This document shows, one piece after another, positions 47,863 through 58,068 of a DNA stretch of 64,000 bases. Source of the DNA: Gordonia tangerina (GTDB lineage: Bacteria > Actinomycetota > Actinomycetes > Mycobacteriales > Mycobacteriaceae); NCBI RefSeq assembly GCF_021556435.1, contig NZ_JAKGCU010000017.1:52975-116974 (forward strand), read 5' to 3'. The first letter of the stretch is position 1. Every line of letters starts with the position of its first letter. Under the pieces are notes generated by a model, which was not told the DNA's origin, ran no database searches, and saw only the letters and a list, made by a program, of their open reading frames with translations. A program made the translations under genes and the position numbers.

Positions 47863-48588
47863 GTGCCATCCGAGCCTGCCACCGCCGCCCACCGGCGCCC
47901 GTCCGACGACGCGGCGTCCGGCTCGACGACGCGTCGCCGCATCGATCGGCGGGTGGTGCGCCCCGCGCTCACCCTGACCGCAGTGGTAGCGCTGGTGCTG
48001 GTGGGTTCCTACCTGATCCCGATCCCGTCGATCGCCGCAGTCCGGACCTGGGGCGAAGGTCTCGGCCCCGCCTTCGTCTGGGCCTTCTTCGGCGCCTACG
48101 CCGCCATCACCGTCTTTCCGATCCCCCGGTCCCCGTTCACCGTCATGTCGGGGATCTTGTTCGGCCCGGTCGTCGGGATCACCGGCGCGATGATCGCCTC
48201 GACCGTGTCGGCGATGGTGTCGTTCTGGTTGGTGCGCAGAATCGGCCGCGAGCGGGTACGGCCCTATCTGACCAAGCCGGTGGTGCGCTCGGTGGAATAC
48301 CGGCTACGCAGGCGGGGCTGGTTGGCCGTGGGGTCACTGCGCCTGATCGCCGCCTGCCCGTTCTCCGTGGCCAACTATTGTTCGGCGTTGTCGTCGGTCC
48401 GCGCAATTCCCTACCTGTTGGCCACCGTCGTCGGCATGGCTCCCGGGACCGTTGCGGTGGTTCTGCTCGGCGATGCGATGGCCGGGCAACGCAATCCGTT
48501 GCTGCTCGTGCTCAGCGCGTGTTTCTTCGCGGTCGGCATCACCGGACTGATCCTCGATGCGCGGCTGCCGGTGTCGGCCCCTTCGTGA
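47863..48588 (+). CDS. TVP38/TMEM64 family (DedA-like, VTT domain) membrane protein
   Basis: 241 residues, homologous to Rv1491c. A disordered N-terminus (1-30) is followed by about five or six helices. The VTT/SNARE-associated core includes FPIPRSPFTVMSGILFGPVV (about 85-104), ISXX-type re-entrant segments, and LRLIAACPFSVANYCSALSS (about 165-184). Relatives move phospholipids or lipid carriers across membranes; a role here is inferred only from the family. It is divergent from mutA, 125 bases between starts. Confidence 0.88.
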   Translation: MPSEPATAAHRRPSDDAASGSTTRRRIDRRVVRPALTLTAVVALVLVGSYLIPIPSIAAVRTWGEGLGPAFVWAFFGAYAAITVFPIPRSPFTVMSGILFGPVVGITGAMIASTVSAMVSFWLVRRIGRERVRPYLTKPVVRSVEYRLRRRGWLAVGSLRLIAACPFSVANYCSALSSVRAIPYLLATVVGMAPGTVAVVLLGDAMAGQRNPLLLVLSACFFAVGITGLILDARLPVSAPS

Positions 48589-48613
48589 CACTCGGCTGGC
48601 GCCTCGTTCCTCA

Positions 48614-48667
48614 GGGAGCAATGTGAGGACACGCTCCACGGGGAGCAATGTAAAGCCACGTTCTCAG
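48614..48667. repeat. Two-copy 27-bp direct repeat
   Basis: GGGAGCAATGT occurs at 48614 and 48641 within 27-base units; the second halves (GAGGACACGCTCCACG and AAAGCCACGTTCTCAG) are diverged. The repeat fills the short gap between the convergent TVP38-type and SPFH genes and reaches the end of the latter. Confidence 0.7.
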
Positions 48668-49869
48668 CGGCTGGTGGGGCTCTCATCACCGGCGTCGGAC
48701 AGATCCTCTGCCGGACTCGCGCCCCGCTGCCGCTCGGCTTCGAAGGACAGAGCACGGGTGGCCCGTGCGGTGACCTCGGGCGCCACCGGTTTGCGTGCCA
48801 CTGCCTCTGCTTCGGCGACCGCCTGGGCCACCTTCGGATCCGACGCGAGCGAGAACCAGTCTTCGGTCTCGGATTCGTCGATCGCCGACGGCTCGTCGGC
48901 AGTCGGCTCGTAGCGGAACACACCGTCGTCGCCTTGTGCTCCGAACGATTTGGCGAAGCCCTGGAGCGCCGAGCCGAAGTCCGACGGCACCACCCACACC
49001 TTGCTGCCCTCGCCCTTCGCCATCTCGGGCAACTGCTGCAGGTACTGGTAGGCCAACAATTCGGGCGTGGGTTTGGCGGCCTTGACCGCCGCAAAAGTCT
49101 TCTCGATCGCCTTGGCCTCACCCTGCGCCTTGAGGTACGACGCGGCTCGTTCGCCCTGCGCGCGCAAGATCGTCGACTGCCGATCGGCTTCGGCGCCGAG
49201 GATCGCGGCTTGCTTGGCGCCCTCGGCCGCGAGGATCTGACTCTGCTTGTTGCCCTCGGCGGTCTTGATGGCCGACTCACGCTGTCCCTCCGCCGAGAGA
49301 ATGGTCGCGCGCTTCTCCCGGTCGGCCTTCATCTGCTTCTCCATCGATTCCTGGATCGACGGCGGCGGCATGATGCTCTTCAACTCGACACGGGCCACAC
49401 GCAATCCCCAGCGTCCGGTGGCCTCGTCGAGCACACCGCGCAGTTGGCCGTTGATGGAGTCGCGGGAGGTGAGGGTTTCCTCGAGCGTCATACCGCCGAC
49501 GACATTGCGCAGCGTGGTGATGGTCAATTGCTCCACACCTGCGATGTAGTCGTCGATCTCGTAGACCGCCGACCGCGGATTGGTCACCTGGAAGTAGACG
49601 ACGGTGTCGATGGACAGCGTGAGGTTGTCCTCGGTGATCACCGGTTGCGGGGGAAACGACACGACGCGTTCGCGGATGTCCACTCGGGCGCGGATGCGGT
49701 CGATGAAGGGCAGCAGCAGGGTCAGCTGACCCGAGACGGTACGGGTGTAGCGACCGAGTCGTTCGATGACCGCGGCCTCGGCCTGCGGGATGAGGGCCAC
49801 CGACTTCGCGAGCACCACCACCACGAGCAGTACCAGCACGGCGACCACGATCAGTCCGATGTACTCCAT
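48664..49869 (-). CDS. SPFH/stomatin-prohibitin family membrane protein
   Basis: 401 residues, homologous to Rv1488. One N-terminal membrane helix (MEYIGLIVVAVLVLLVVVVL) is followed by the SPFH domain (about 25-205: AAVIERLGRYTRTVSGQLTL, LRNVVGGMTLEETLTSRDSI), an Ala/Glu/Gln-rich coiled coil (about 195-265) and a long acidic disordered tail. It likely oligomerises into a membrane microdomain scaffold or protease regulator. The nfeD gene precedes it by 25 bases, the usual stomatin-NfeD pairing. Confidence 0.92.
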   Translation of the reverse strand: MEYIGLIVVAVLVLLVVVVLAKSVALIPQAEAAVIERLGRYTRTVSGQLTLLLPFIDRIRARVDIRERVVSFPPQPVITEDNLTLSIDTVVYFQVTNPRSAVYEIDDYIAGVEQLTITTLRNVVGGMTLEETLTSRDSINGQLRGVLDEATGRWGLRVARVELKSIMPPPSIQESMEKQMKADREKRATILSAEGQRESAIKTAEGNKQSQILAAEGAKQAAILGAEADRQSTILRAQGERAASYLKAQGEAKAIEKTFAAVKAAKPTPELLAYQYLQQLPEMAKGEGSKVWVVPSDFGSALQGFAKSFGAQGDDGVFRYEPTADEPSAIDESETEDWFSLASDPKVAQAVAEAEAVARKPVAPEVTARATRALSFEAERQRGASPAEDLSDAGDESPTSR

Positions 49870-49894
49870 GAGCTACGTCAACCCTTCCATCCGG

Positions 49895-50323
49895 TCAGCC
49901 TTTCCATACGACCGCGGTTGCACCGTCGATCTGCACCACGGTGACCTCGATACCCGGTTCGATGACCTCACCGGGATCGAGGGTCCGCGCCGACCACACG
50001 TCACCGCCGATCTTGACCCGGCCGTCGTGTTCGTCCACCCGTTCGGTGACAACCGCGTGCCGCCCCTCGAGGGCTTCGGTGTTGGTGAGCACCGAGGGCC
50101 GATTGAGCATGTGCCGCCGGGCAACCGGGCGAACCACGCCGAGCAACAGCACCGAGGTGACCGCGAACACGACACCGTCCACCCAGATCGGTGTGTCCAG
50201 CGCGAAGCTCACACCCGCCGTCGCCAATGCACCCCCACCGAGCATGAGCAGGACCAGATCGCCGACGAACATCTCGGCGATCACGAGGAGCATCGCGGCC
50301 ACCAACCACAGCAGTGCGGTCAT
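49895..50323 (-). CDS. NfeD family protein (short form)
   Basis: 142 residues. Three or four helices (about 2-75: MTALLWLVAAMLLVIAEMFV, LLMLGGGALATAGVSFAL) lead to a C-terminal OB-fold (about 82-142: GRHAVVTERVDEHDGRVKIG, then GDVWSARTL). NfeD OB domains bind stomatin/SPFH partners, which matches the next gene. The ATG at 50323 starts the membrane segment; upstream in-frame codons do not resemble the family. Confidence 0.9.
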   Translation of the reverse strand: MTALLWLVAAMLLVIAEMFVGDLVLLMLGGGALATAGVSFALDTPIWVDGVVFAVTSVLLLGVVRPVARRHMLNRPSVLTNTEALEGRHAVVTERVDEHDGRVKIGGDVWSARTLDPGEVIEPGIEVTVVQIDGATAVVWKG

Positions 50324-50378
50324 GTCTCCAGTGTGCCAGAGACCACAGGCGGCGCGTTTCGCCCGAATCGGGCAGCGG

Positions 50379-51209
50379 TCACTGATCCCCGTCGGCGGCG
50401 GTGACGAAGTCGATGAGCTCTTCGACTGAGCGCAGAAGTTCGACCTCCAGGTCGCGATAGTCGTTGACACCGGCCAGTACCCGACGCCACCCGTCCTGCG
50501 GAGTACCCCACCTCAACTGGCTGCAGATGCCTGTCTTCCAGTCGATTCCGCGCGGGATCTGCGGCCAGGCTTCGATGCGGACCGACGCCGGCTTCACCGC
50601 CTCCCACACGTCGATGAACGGATGCCCACACACCAACACGTGCTCGCCGACGGCACCGGTCAACCGCATCTCCTTGGATCCCGCGACCAGGTGATCGACG
50701 AGCACGCCCGCACGGCGATGCGGTGCCGGCCCGAACTCGGCGAGCACTCCGGCGAGATTGTCGAGACCGTCGAGACTCTCCACGACGACACCCTCGGCGC
50801 GCAGGTCGTCGCCCCAGACCCGCTCGAGCAGCGTCGCGTCGTGCACCCCCTCGACGAATATCCGACTGGCCCGTGCCGTCCTGGCCCGGGTGCGTGGCGC
50901 CGACCGTGACCCCGACGCGGTGGTAGACGAGACCTGCGGTCCCCGGGTACGCGGGCGCACCAGGGTCACCGGCCGACCGTCGATCAGGAATGCGGCGGGA
51001 TGCATGAGGAACACCCGGGTGATGCCATGGCGGTCCTCCAACCGCACGAGATCACCGGAGTAACTCTTCTCCAGGCCGACGACAGCACCACAGAATCCGG
51101 TCGCCGCGTCCTCGACGACCAGATCGCGCTCGGCGGCGACCTCCGGTGCACGAGGTTTGGCGCGGCGCGGGTTCGCCAGCACATCACGTCCGTATCGGTC
51201 TTCGCTCAC
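50379..51209 (-). CDS. DUF3097 family protein
   Basis: 276 residues, homologous to Rv1486c. It begins VSEDRYGRDVLANPRRAKP. The core has a Toprim-like look: RIFVEGVHDATLLERVWGDD (about 117-136) and GVLVDHLVAGSKE. Conserved HPFIDVWEAVKP and PRGIDWKTGIC follow. Such motifs suggest a nuclease/primase-type fold but activity is unknown. GTG at 51209 was chosen because the family starts here and a TACGGT -10 box ends eight bases upstream; an open frame continues upstream without similarity. Confidence 0.82.
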   Translation of the reverse strand: MSEDRYGRDVLANPRRAKPRAPEVAAERDLVVEDAATGFCGAVVGLEKSYSGDLVRLEDRHGITRVFLMHPAAFLIDGRPVTLVRPRTRGPQVSSTTASGSRSAPRTRARTARASRIFVEGVHDATLLERVWGDDLRAEGVVVESLDGLDNLAGVLAEFGPAPHRRAGVLVDHLVAGSKEMRLTGAVGEHVLVCGHPFIDVWEAVKPASVRIEAWPQIPRGIDWKTGICSQLRWGTPQDGWRRVLAGVNDYRDLEVELLRSVEELIDFVTAADGDQ

Positions 51210-51299
51210 GATGAGCCACCGTAGAACCCCGCGCCGCCGATTCGGCGCGGGCACGCCGAGTCGGCTGCCATCCAGTGACTCACCTATCGTGGAGAAGCC

Positions 51300-52100
51300 A
51301 TGACCAGTACTGACCTCATCACCTCCGGACCACCCGCGTGGCCCGGCTGTGCGCTGGGAACGTGGGCCGCGGCGTGGTTGGCGGGTCGCTGCGCGCCCGA
51401 CGACGTGACCGACACCCTCAGCGAGTTCGCCGACCGGCACGATGTCGTCCGCACCGCCGACACCAACGGGCCCGACGAACACGCCCGTCTCGGACTCCTC
51501 GCCCTGCTCCGTGGCGGCCAGGGACTGTCGGTGCGGCTGCCGACGGCCGGTGATCCGCAAGGCCTGCCGCCGGGTCCGGCCACCGCCGCGGCGCTGATCG
51601 CCGGGGAGATTCTGTTGGTGGAGGAACAATCCGACGGCACCACCCTTGGTCTGGTACCGACCTTGGTCGGCGAGACGTGTCGATGGTCGGCGCACCGGTA
51701 CGACCGCCCGGTGGCCGCCGCCGCGTCGGACTCGTTGGGCCAGATCGAATACGACCTGCGAGAGGCTGTCCGGGAGACCGCCGACATCGTGGGCACGCTG
51801 GGCAGCAGCGGAATCCGGATGAATCCGTCCGCACTGCGCTCGGCTTTGGCCATGCTCACTGCGCGCCACCAGATCACGCTGCCACCCCACGACGACGCGC
51901 GGGCCGGTAGGGTGATCGACTCGGCGGCGCGTGTGGAGGCAATCGTCACCCTCGCCGGCGCGCAGGCACCGACATTCGGGATGACCGCGGGACACGTCGA
52001 ACTCGCCGACGCCCGCCTACGCCGACTCGGTGCGCTGGCGCGGTCCGCCCGTGCGACGGCGGTCAATCAGGTGATCGCCGAGTATCGCCGGCCGAAGTAG
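51300..52100 (+). CDS. Uncharacterised protein conserved near hemH
   Basis: 266 residues, soluble, Ala-rich: PAWPGCALGTWAAAWLAGRC near the N-terminus, then RLPTAGDPQGLPPGPATAAA, VPTLVGETCRWSAHRYDRP and a helical C-terminal half. No known domain was recognised. I believe similar proteins exist in other Mycobacteriales but cannot confirm. The ATG follows GGAGAAG, with a TATCGT box ten bases before that region's end. Its 3' end overlaps the convergent hemH by 38 bases. Confidence 0.7.
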   Translation: MTSTDLITSGPPAWPGCALGTWAAAWLAGRCAPDDVTDTLSEFADRHDVVRTADTNGPDEHARLGLLALLRGGQGLSVRLPTAGDPQGLPPGPATAAALIAGEILLVEEQSDGTTLGLVPTLVGETCRWSAHRYDRPVAAAASDSLGQIEYDLREAVRETADIVGTLGSSGIRMNPSALRSALAMLTARHQITLPPHDDARAGRVIDSAARVEAIVTLAGAQAPTFGMTAGHVELADARLRRLGALARSARATAVNQVIAEYRRPK

Positions 52101-53187
52101 GCTCCACTGCGCCAGGCGCGGCGGACGGTCGTGACACCGGCACGCAGCACTCGGAGCGGCATGTTCGGCCGTTGTCGGCACACCCCAGCGCCGTCAAATC
52201 CCCACCGCCGTCGGCGTAGTCGGCCACCAGATCGGCGATCATCTCGATGAAGCGCGGGTCGGTGCCGACAGTGTCGGCACGGACGTAATCCAAGCCCATC
52301 TCCCGCGCCTTCTCGGCAGCCTCGTTGTCGAGATCCCAGACCACCTCCAGGTGATCCGAGACGAAACCCACCGGCTGCACGACAACCTGCCGAACACCTT
52401 GGGCCCGGAGACTTTCCAGGTGGTCGCAGATATCCGGTTCGAGCCAGGGTACCTGCGGTGGCCCCGAACGCGACTGCCATACCTGATCGAATTCACGGTA
52501 GCCGGCTCGGGTGGCCACCGCGCGTGCGGCGGCCGCGACCTGACGCGAGTACAGCCCTCCCCCGTCCGCGGCCGGGCCGGCCGCGCGGTCCGCGGACAAC
52601 GGAATCGAGTGCGCTGTGAACACCAGTCGCGGTGCGACGTCGACGGCCGGCAGCTCTCCACGTGCTCGTCCGATCGCGTCTGCAGCGGCCGCGATCATCG
52701 CCTCGGCATCCCAGTATTGCGGGATCTTGCGCAGCAGGATCGGGTCGTCGTCGATACTCGCGGGCACGCGCTGCCCGAGGGCGGCGAGCGCACGCGCGAT
52801 GTCCTCGTGATACTGACGGCACCCGGAGTACCCGGCCCATGCCGACGTGGGGAAGACCAGCACCCGGCGATGACCGTCGCGATAGATCTTCTCGACGGTG
52901 TCCTCGGCCAACGGATGCCAATTGCGATTGCCGAAGTACACGGGCAGGCCAATGCCGCGTGCGGTAAACACCGCGCGCAGGGCGTCGATCATCTCGAGAT
53001 TGAGCCGATTGATCGGCGACACCCCACCGAAGTGCAGGTAGTGTTCGGCCACCGCCTCGAGACGTTCGGGCGGCACGCCCCGGCCCCGGGTGACGTTCTC
53101 CAGGAACGGCATCACGTCCTCGGGTCCGTTCGGTCCCCCGAAACTGAGGAACAGGACGGCGTCGAAAGCCTCTCCGGAATCGCTCAC
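52063..53187 (-). CDS. hemH: Ferrochelatase (coproporphyrin type) with Fe-S motif
   Basis: 374 residues. [20 protein letters not shown] (about 8-27), FHFGG-like [32 protein letters not shown] and the active-site His in [10 protein letters not shown] identify ferrochelatase. It inserts iron into (copro)porphyrin. Near the C-terminus C-x6-C-x3-C-C ([13 protein letters not shown]), with the Cys in YSGC, fits the [2Fe-2S] cluster of actinobacterial enzymes. GTG start overlaps the inhA stop (GTGA), so fabG1-inhA-hemH is one operon as in mycobacteria. A ~25-residue tail overlaps the opposite gene. Confidence 0.95.
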   Translation of the reverse strand: MSDSGEAFDAVLFLSFGGPNGPEDVMPFLENVTRGRGVPPERLEAVAEHYLHFGGVSPINRLNLEMIDALRAVFTARGIGLPVYFGNRNWHPLAEDTVEKIYRDGHRRVLVFPTSAWAGYSGCRQYHEDIARALAALGQRVPASIDDDPILLRKIPQYWDAEAMIAAAADAIGRARGELPAVDVAPRLVFTAHSIPLSADRAAGPAADGGGLYSRQVAAAARAVATRAGYREFDQVWQSRSGPPQVPWLEPDICDHLESLRAQGVRQVVVQPVGFVSDHLEVVWDLDNEAAEKAREMGLDYVRADTVGTDPRFIEMIADLVADYADGGGDLTALGCADNGRTCRSECCVPVSRPSAAPGAVEPTSAGDTRRSPD

Positions 53188-54020
53188 TGTGCCGAAAAGT
53201 TCTCCGGGAACCAGGTGTTGTGGCTGGCGCCGCCGTCGACGTAGACGATCGAGCCAGTGGTGGCCGGTAGCCAGTCCGACAGCAGCGCGCACACGGACTT
53301 CGCGACCACGGTCGGATCCTCGACGTCCCAGCCGATCGGCGAGGCACCGTCCCAGTAGGTGTTGAGCATGTTGAGCTGTTTCGCATCGTCGGTGGCAGTG
53401 CCCGCGATGGCCTTAGCCGCCAACGTCTTGATCGGCCCGGCCGCAACGAGATTCGATCGGATCCGCTTGGCGGTGCCCACTTCCCGGGCAACATAGCGGT
53501 TCACCGATTCCAGTGCGGCCTTGGCCACGCCCATCCAGTTGTAATACGGCAGGGCGGTGCGTGGATCGAAGTCCATACCGACGATGGAGCCACCCTCGTT
53601 CATCACCGGTAGCACGGCGCGGGCCAGCGAGGCGTAGCTCCACGCGGAGATCTCGAATGCCTTGGCGGCGTCAGGTCCCGGACCCTCCAGGAACGGCTTG
53701 GCATCCGGCCCCATCAGCGTGCGGGGAGCGAACGCGATGGAGTGCATCACGCCGTCCACACCTTCGGGGGCATGTTCACCGATGCGGTCGGCGAGCGCGG
53801 CCAGGTCGTCCTCGCTGGTGATGTCGAGGCCGATGGCCGGCGGCACCTCCTGCGGCAGGCGCTTGGCGATCCGGTCGATCAACCGCAACCGCTCGGGAAT
53901 ACCGGTGATGATGACCTTCGCACCCTGCTCCTGAGCCATCGCGGCAGCGTGGAAGGCGATCGAGGCATCGGTGATGATGCCGGTGATGAGGACGGTCTTG
54001 CCGTCGAGAATTCCGGTCAC
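53184..54020 (-). CDS. inhA: NADH-dependent enoyl-ACP reductase InhA
   Basis: 278 residues, FAS-II short-chain reductase that reduces the trans-2-enoyl-ACP double bond in meromycolate elongation; target of isoniazid-NAD and triclosan. Visible: LLDGK-like [20 protein letters not shown], the NADH-site Ser in [11 protein letters not shown] (HSIGF in M. tuberculosis), and the catalytic Tyr/Lys in [14 protein letters not shown]. It ends [17 protein letters not shown], slightly longer than the M. tuberculosis enzyme. GTG 54020 matches the family start and has an AGGAGCG ribosome site. Confidence 0.95.
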   Translation of the reverse strand: MTGILDGKTVLITGIITDASIAFHAAAMAQEQGAKVIITGIPERLRLIDRIAKRLPQEVPPAIGLDITSEDDLAALADRIGEHAPEGVDGVMHSIAFAPRTLMGPDAKPFLEGPGPDAAKAFEISAWSYASLARAVLPVMNEGGSIVGMDFDPRTALPYYNWMGVAKAALESVNRYVAREVGTAKRIRSNLVAAGPIKTLAAKAIAGTATDDAKQLNMLNTYWDGASPIGWDVEDPTVVAKSVCALLSDWLPATTGSIVYVDGGASHNTWFPENFSAQ

Positions 54021-54066
54021 GGTTCGCTCCTGAATCTGAGGTGGTGGGTTCGGCGTGCCATCGATG

Positions 54067-55840
<1,774 letters not shown>

Positions 55841-55844
55841 CCGC

Positions 55845-56783
55845 TCACCCGACCCCGGCGGCCAGGCCGCGCCGACGCTGCGCGACGAATTTGACGGTGT
55901 CGGTGATCCAGTCCCGGTCGGTCTGCAGACTCAGCACCGGCCCGCCGCAGCTGCGGACCGTTCGATGCACCTTCAGTTGGTGATCGCGGGCCGCGGCAGC
56001 GAAGTCACGCCGCACCGCGGGGGTGACCGTGATGTCGCGCACCTCGCCGGACTCCGCGTCGGCCAAACTCACCTCACCGACGTCGGGCAGCGTCAGATCA
56101 CGCGGGTCGAGGACCTCGACCGCGAGCAGTTCGTGATGGGCACCGATGGCCCGCAACGACCGCTCCCAGTCGATCGGGCCGAGGAAGTCACTGACGACGA
56201 CCGCGAGACCTCGTCGACGTTGCGGTCGGCGAAGCGCCTCGATACCGGCGTGCAGGTCGCCCCGCACGCCGCTCGACGCCCGCGTGGTGGTCGCGAGCGC
56301 CTTGAGTAGATTCTGCGCGTGCGCCCGGCCGGCGCGGGCCGGTATCCGCACCACCTGATCGCCGGTCACGACGATTGCACCGTGCCGGTTGCCGCCGCCC
56401 GAGGTGAGGTGGACGATGGCTGCCGCGGCCGCGACCGCGAGGTCGCGCTTGGTGCAGTTGACTGTGCCGAAATCGAGGCTTGCCGACGCATCGACCACCA
56501 GCCATGTCTCGAGCTCACGGTCGGCGATCATCTGTCGTACGTGTGGCTGGGTGGTCCGCGCGGTCACCGACCATTCCATCCGTCGGATGTCGTCGCCGGG
56601 CTGATAGGCCCGCGCCTCGCCGGGTTCAGAACCCGGGCCGGGGATCAGACCTAGGTGTTCGCCCTGCAGGACGCCGTCCAGTTTGCGCCGCACGGTCAGC
56701 TCGAGCGTCTTGAGCGCAGCGGTCAGCTGCGGTTCGGACAGCAGGCCGGCACCGAGCGACGGCAGATCGCTATTGGCCGGCAT
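55845..56783 (-). CDS. DUF58 domain protein
   Basis: 312 residues, homologous to Rv1480. The DUF58 signature is EPGEARAYQPGDDIRRMEWS (about 56-75) with TRTTQPHVR-type sequence after it. A degenerate VWA-like core has LVVDASASLDFG (about 96-107) and LAVVVSDFLGPID. Soluble. It is thought to act with MoxR AAA ATPases as an adaptor. It overlaps the moxR gene by 14 bases, indicating tight co-expression. Confidence 0.9.
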   Translation of the reverse strand: MPANSDLPSLGAGLLSEPQLTAALKTLELTVRRKLDGVLQGEHLGLIPGPGSEPGEARAYQPGDDIRRMEWSVTARTTQPHVRQMIADRELETWLVVDASASLDFGTVNCTKRDLAVAAAAAIVHLTSGGGNRHGAIVVTGDQVVRIPARAGRAHAQNLLKALATTTRASSGVRGDLHAGIEALRRPQRRRGLAVVVSDFLGPIDWERSLRAIGAHHELLAVEVLDPRDLTLPDVGEVSLADAESGEVRDITVTPAVRRDFAAAARDHQLKVHRTVRSCGGPVLSLQTDRDWITDTVKFVAQRRRGLAAGVG

Positions 56784-57936
56784 ACCGTGGCGTCTGGTTC
56801 ACCGTCGCGCCGTTCGGGTGACCCGGATGCTGTTGTGGCCCAGGGGTAGTCGGATGTTGTCCCGGCGCCGGACCGGTGTTGACCGGTTGTGCGCCGACCT
56901 GTGGCAGTCCCACTGTCTGCAACACCCGGGTGATCACCTGATCGGCATCGACCTCGTCGGCGAGCGCGTCGTAGCTCAGCACAAGTCGATGCCGGAGCAC
57001 ATCGGGCACGATTTCGACGACGTCCTGCGGGATCACGTAGTCGCGGCCGCGGACCAGGGCCAGCGCGCGGGCGGCGGCGACGATACCCAGAGTCGCGCGC
57101 GGCGATGCCCCGTAGGACAGCCACGCCGCGACGTCACTCAGGCCCAACTCGGCGGGACGGCGAGTGGCGTTGATGACCCGGACGACGTAGTCGACGAGGG
57201 CGTGATGAACGAAGACGTTCGCCGCCGTGCGCTGCAGCCGGATCATCGCCTCCGGGTCGAGGACCTGCGATGCCGACGGCGGCACGTTGCCCATCCGGTA
57301 GACGATCTCGCGCTCTTCCTCGACCGACGGGTAGTCGACGAGGACCTTGAACAGGAAGCGATCGCGTTGTGCCTCGGGCAGCGGGTAGACGCCTTCGTTC
57401 TCGATGGGGTTCTGGGTGGCCATCACCAGGAACGGATCCGGCATCGGGTACGTGGTGCCGCCGATGGACACATGCCGTTCGGCCATCACCTCGAGCAGCG
57501 CGGACTGCACTTTGGCGGGGGCTCGGTTGATCTCGTCGGCGAGCAGGAAGTTGGCCACCACGGGACCGAGTTCGGTGTCGAACTCCTCTTTGCCCTGCCG
57601 GTAGATTCGCGTGCCGATGAGGTCGGTGGGGACCAGGTCCGGCGTGAACTGAACGCGGGAGAAGGTGCCACCCACCACGGTCGCGAACGTCTCCACCGCG
57701 AGGGTCTTGGCGACGCCCGGCACACCTTCGAGAAGGATGTGTCCGCGTGCCAGCAAGCCGACGAGGATGCGTTCGACGAGCTGATCCTGCCCGACGATGA
57801 CCCGCTTCACCTCGTAGATCGCGCGTTCGAGCAGCTTGACGTCACTGTCGGACAACATGACCGATCCGTCGGGGCCGACTCCGCCCGCGGAATCGGCCGG
57901 GGGTTGCGATGAGGTCAACCGGTACTCCTGTTCCAT
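56770..57936 (-). CDS. moxR1: MoxR-family AAA+ ATPase
   Basis: 388 residues. Walker A GVPGVAKT (about 71-78), Walker B LLADEINRAPAKVQSALLEV, sensor region MATQNPIENEG and the lid domain with YGASPRATLGIVAAARALAL. MoxR proteins are chaperone-like ATPases working with VWA and DUF58 partners. ATG at 57936 (MEQEYRLTSS) was chosen; upstream in-frame codons look unrelated. The C-terminal ~35 residues are Pro/Gly/His-rich. The ripA gene lies 132 bases upstream, too little for a ripB. Confidence 0.92.
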   Translation of the reverse strand: MEQEYRLTSSQPPADSAGGVGPDGSVMLSDSDVKLLERAIYEVKRVIVGQDQLVERILVGLLARGHILLEGVPGVAKTLAVETFATVVGGTFSRVQFTPDLVPTDLIGTRIYRQGKEEFDTELGPVVANFLLADEINRAPAKVQSALLEVMAERHVSIGGTTYPMPDPFLVMATQNPIENEGVYPLPEAQRDRFLFKVLVDYPSVEEEREIVYRMGNVPPSASQVLDPEAMIRLQRTAANVFVHHALVDYVVRVINATRRPAELGLSDVAAWLSYGASPRATLGIVAAARALALVRGRDYVIPQDVVEIVPDVLRHRLVLSYDALADEVDADQVITRVLQTVGLPQVGAQPVNTGPAPGQHPTTPGPQQHPGHPNGATVNQTPRYAGQ

Positions 57937-58068
57937 CTGCGTGCGCAATCTCGGGTCACGTGCGCCGTGCCTCAGTAGGACCTGCCCCGTCCGGGCGGCC
58001 TGTCGGTGCCAGCGTAGTCGCGTTGGCTGAACTGCGGCCAAGAAGGTGCCGCGACCGGCAGCGTCGAT

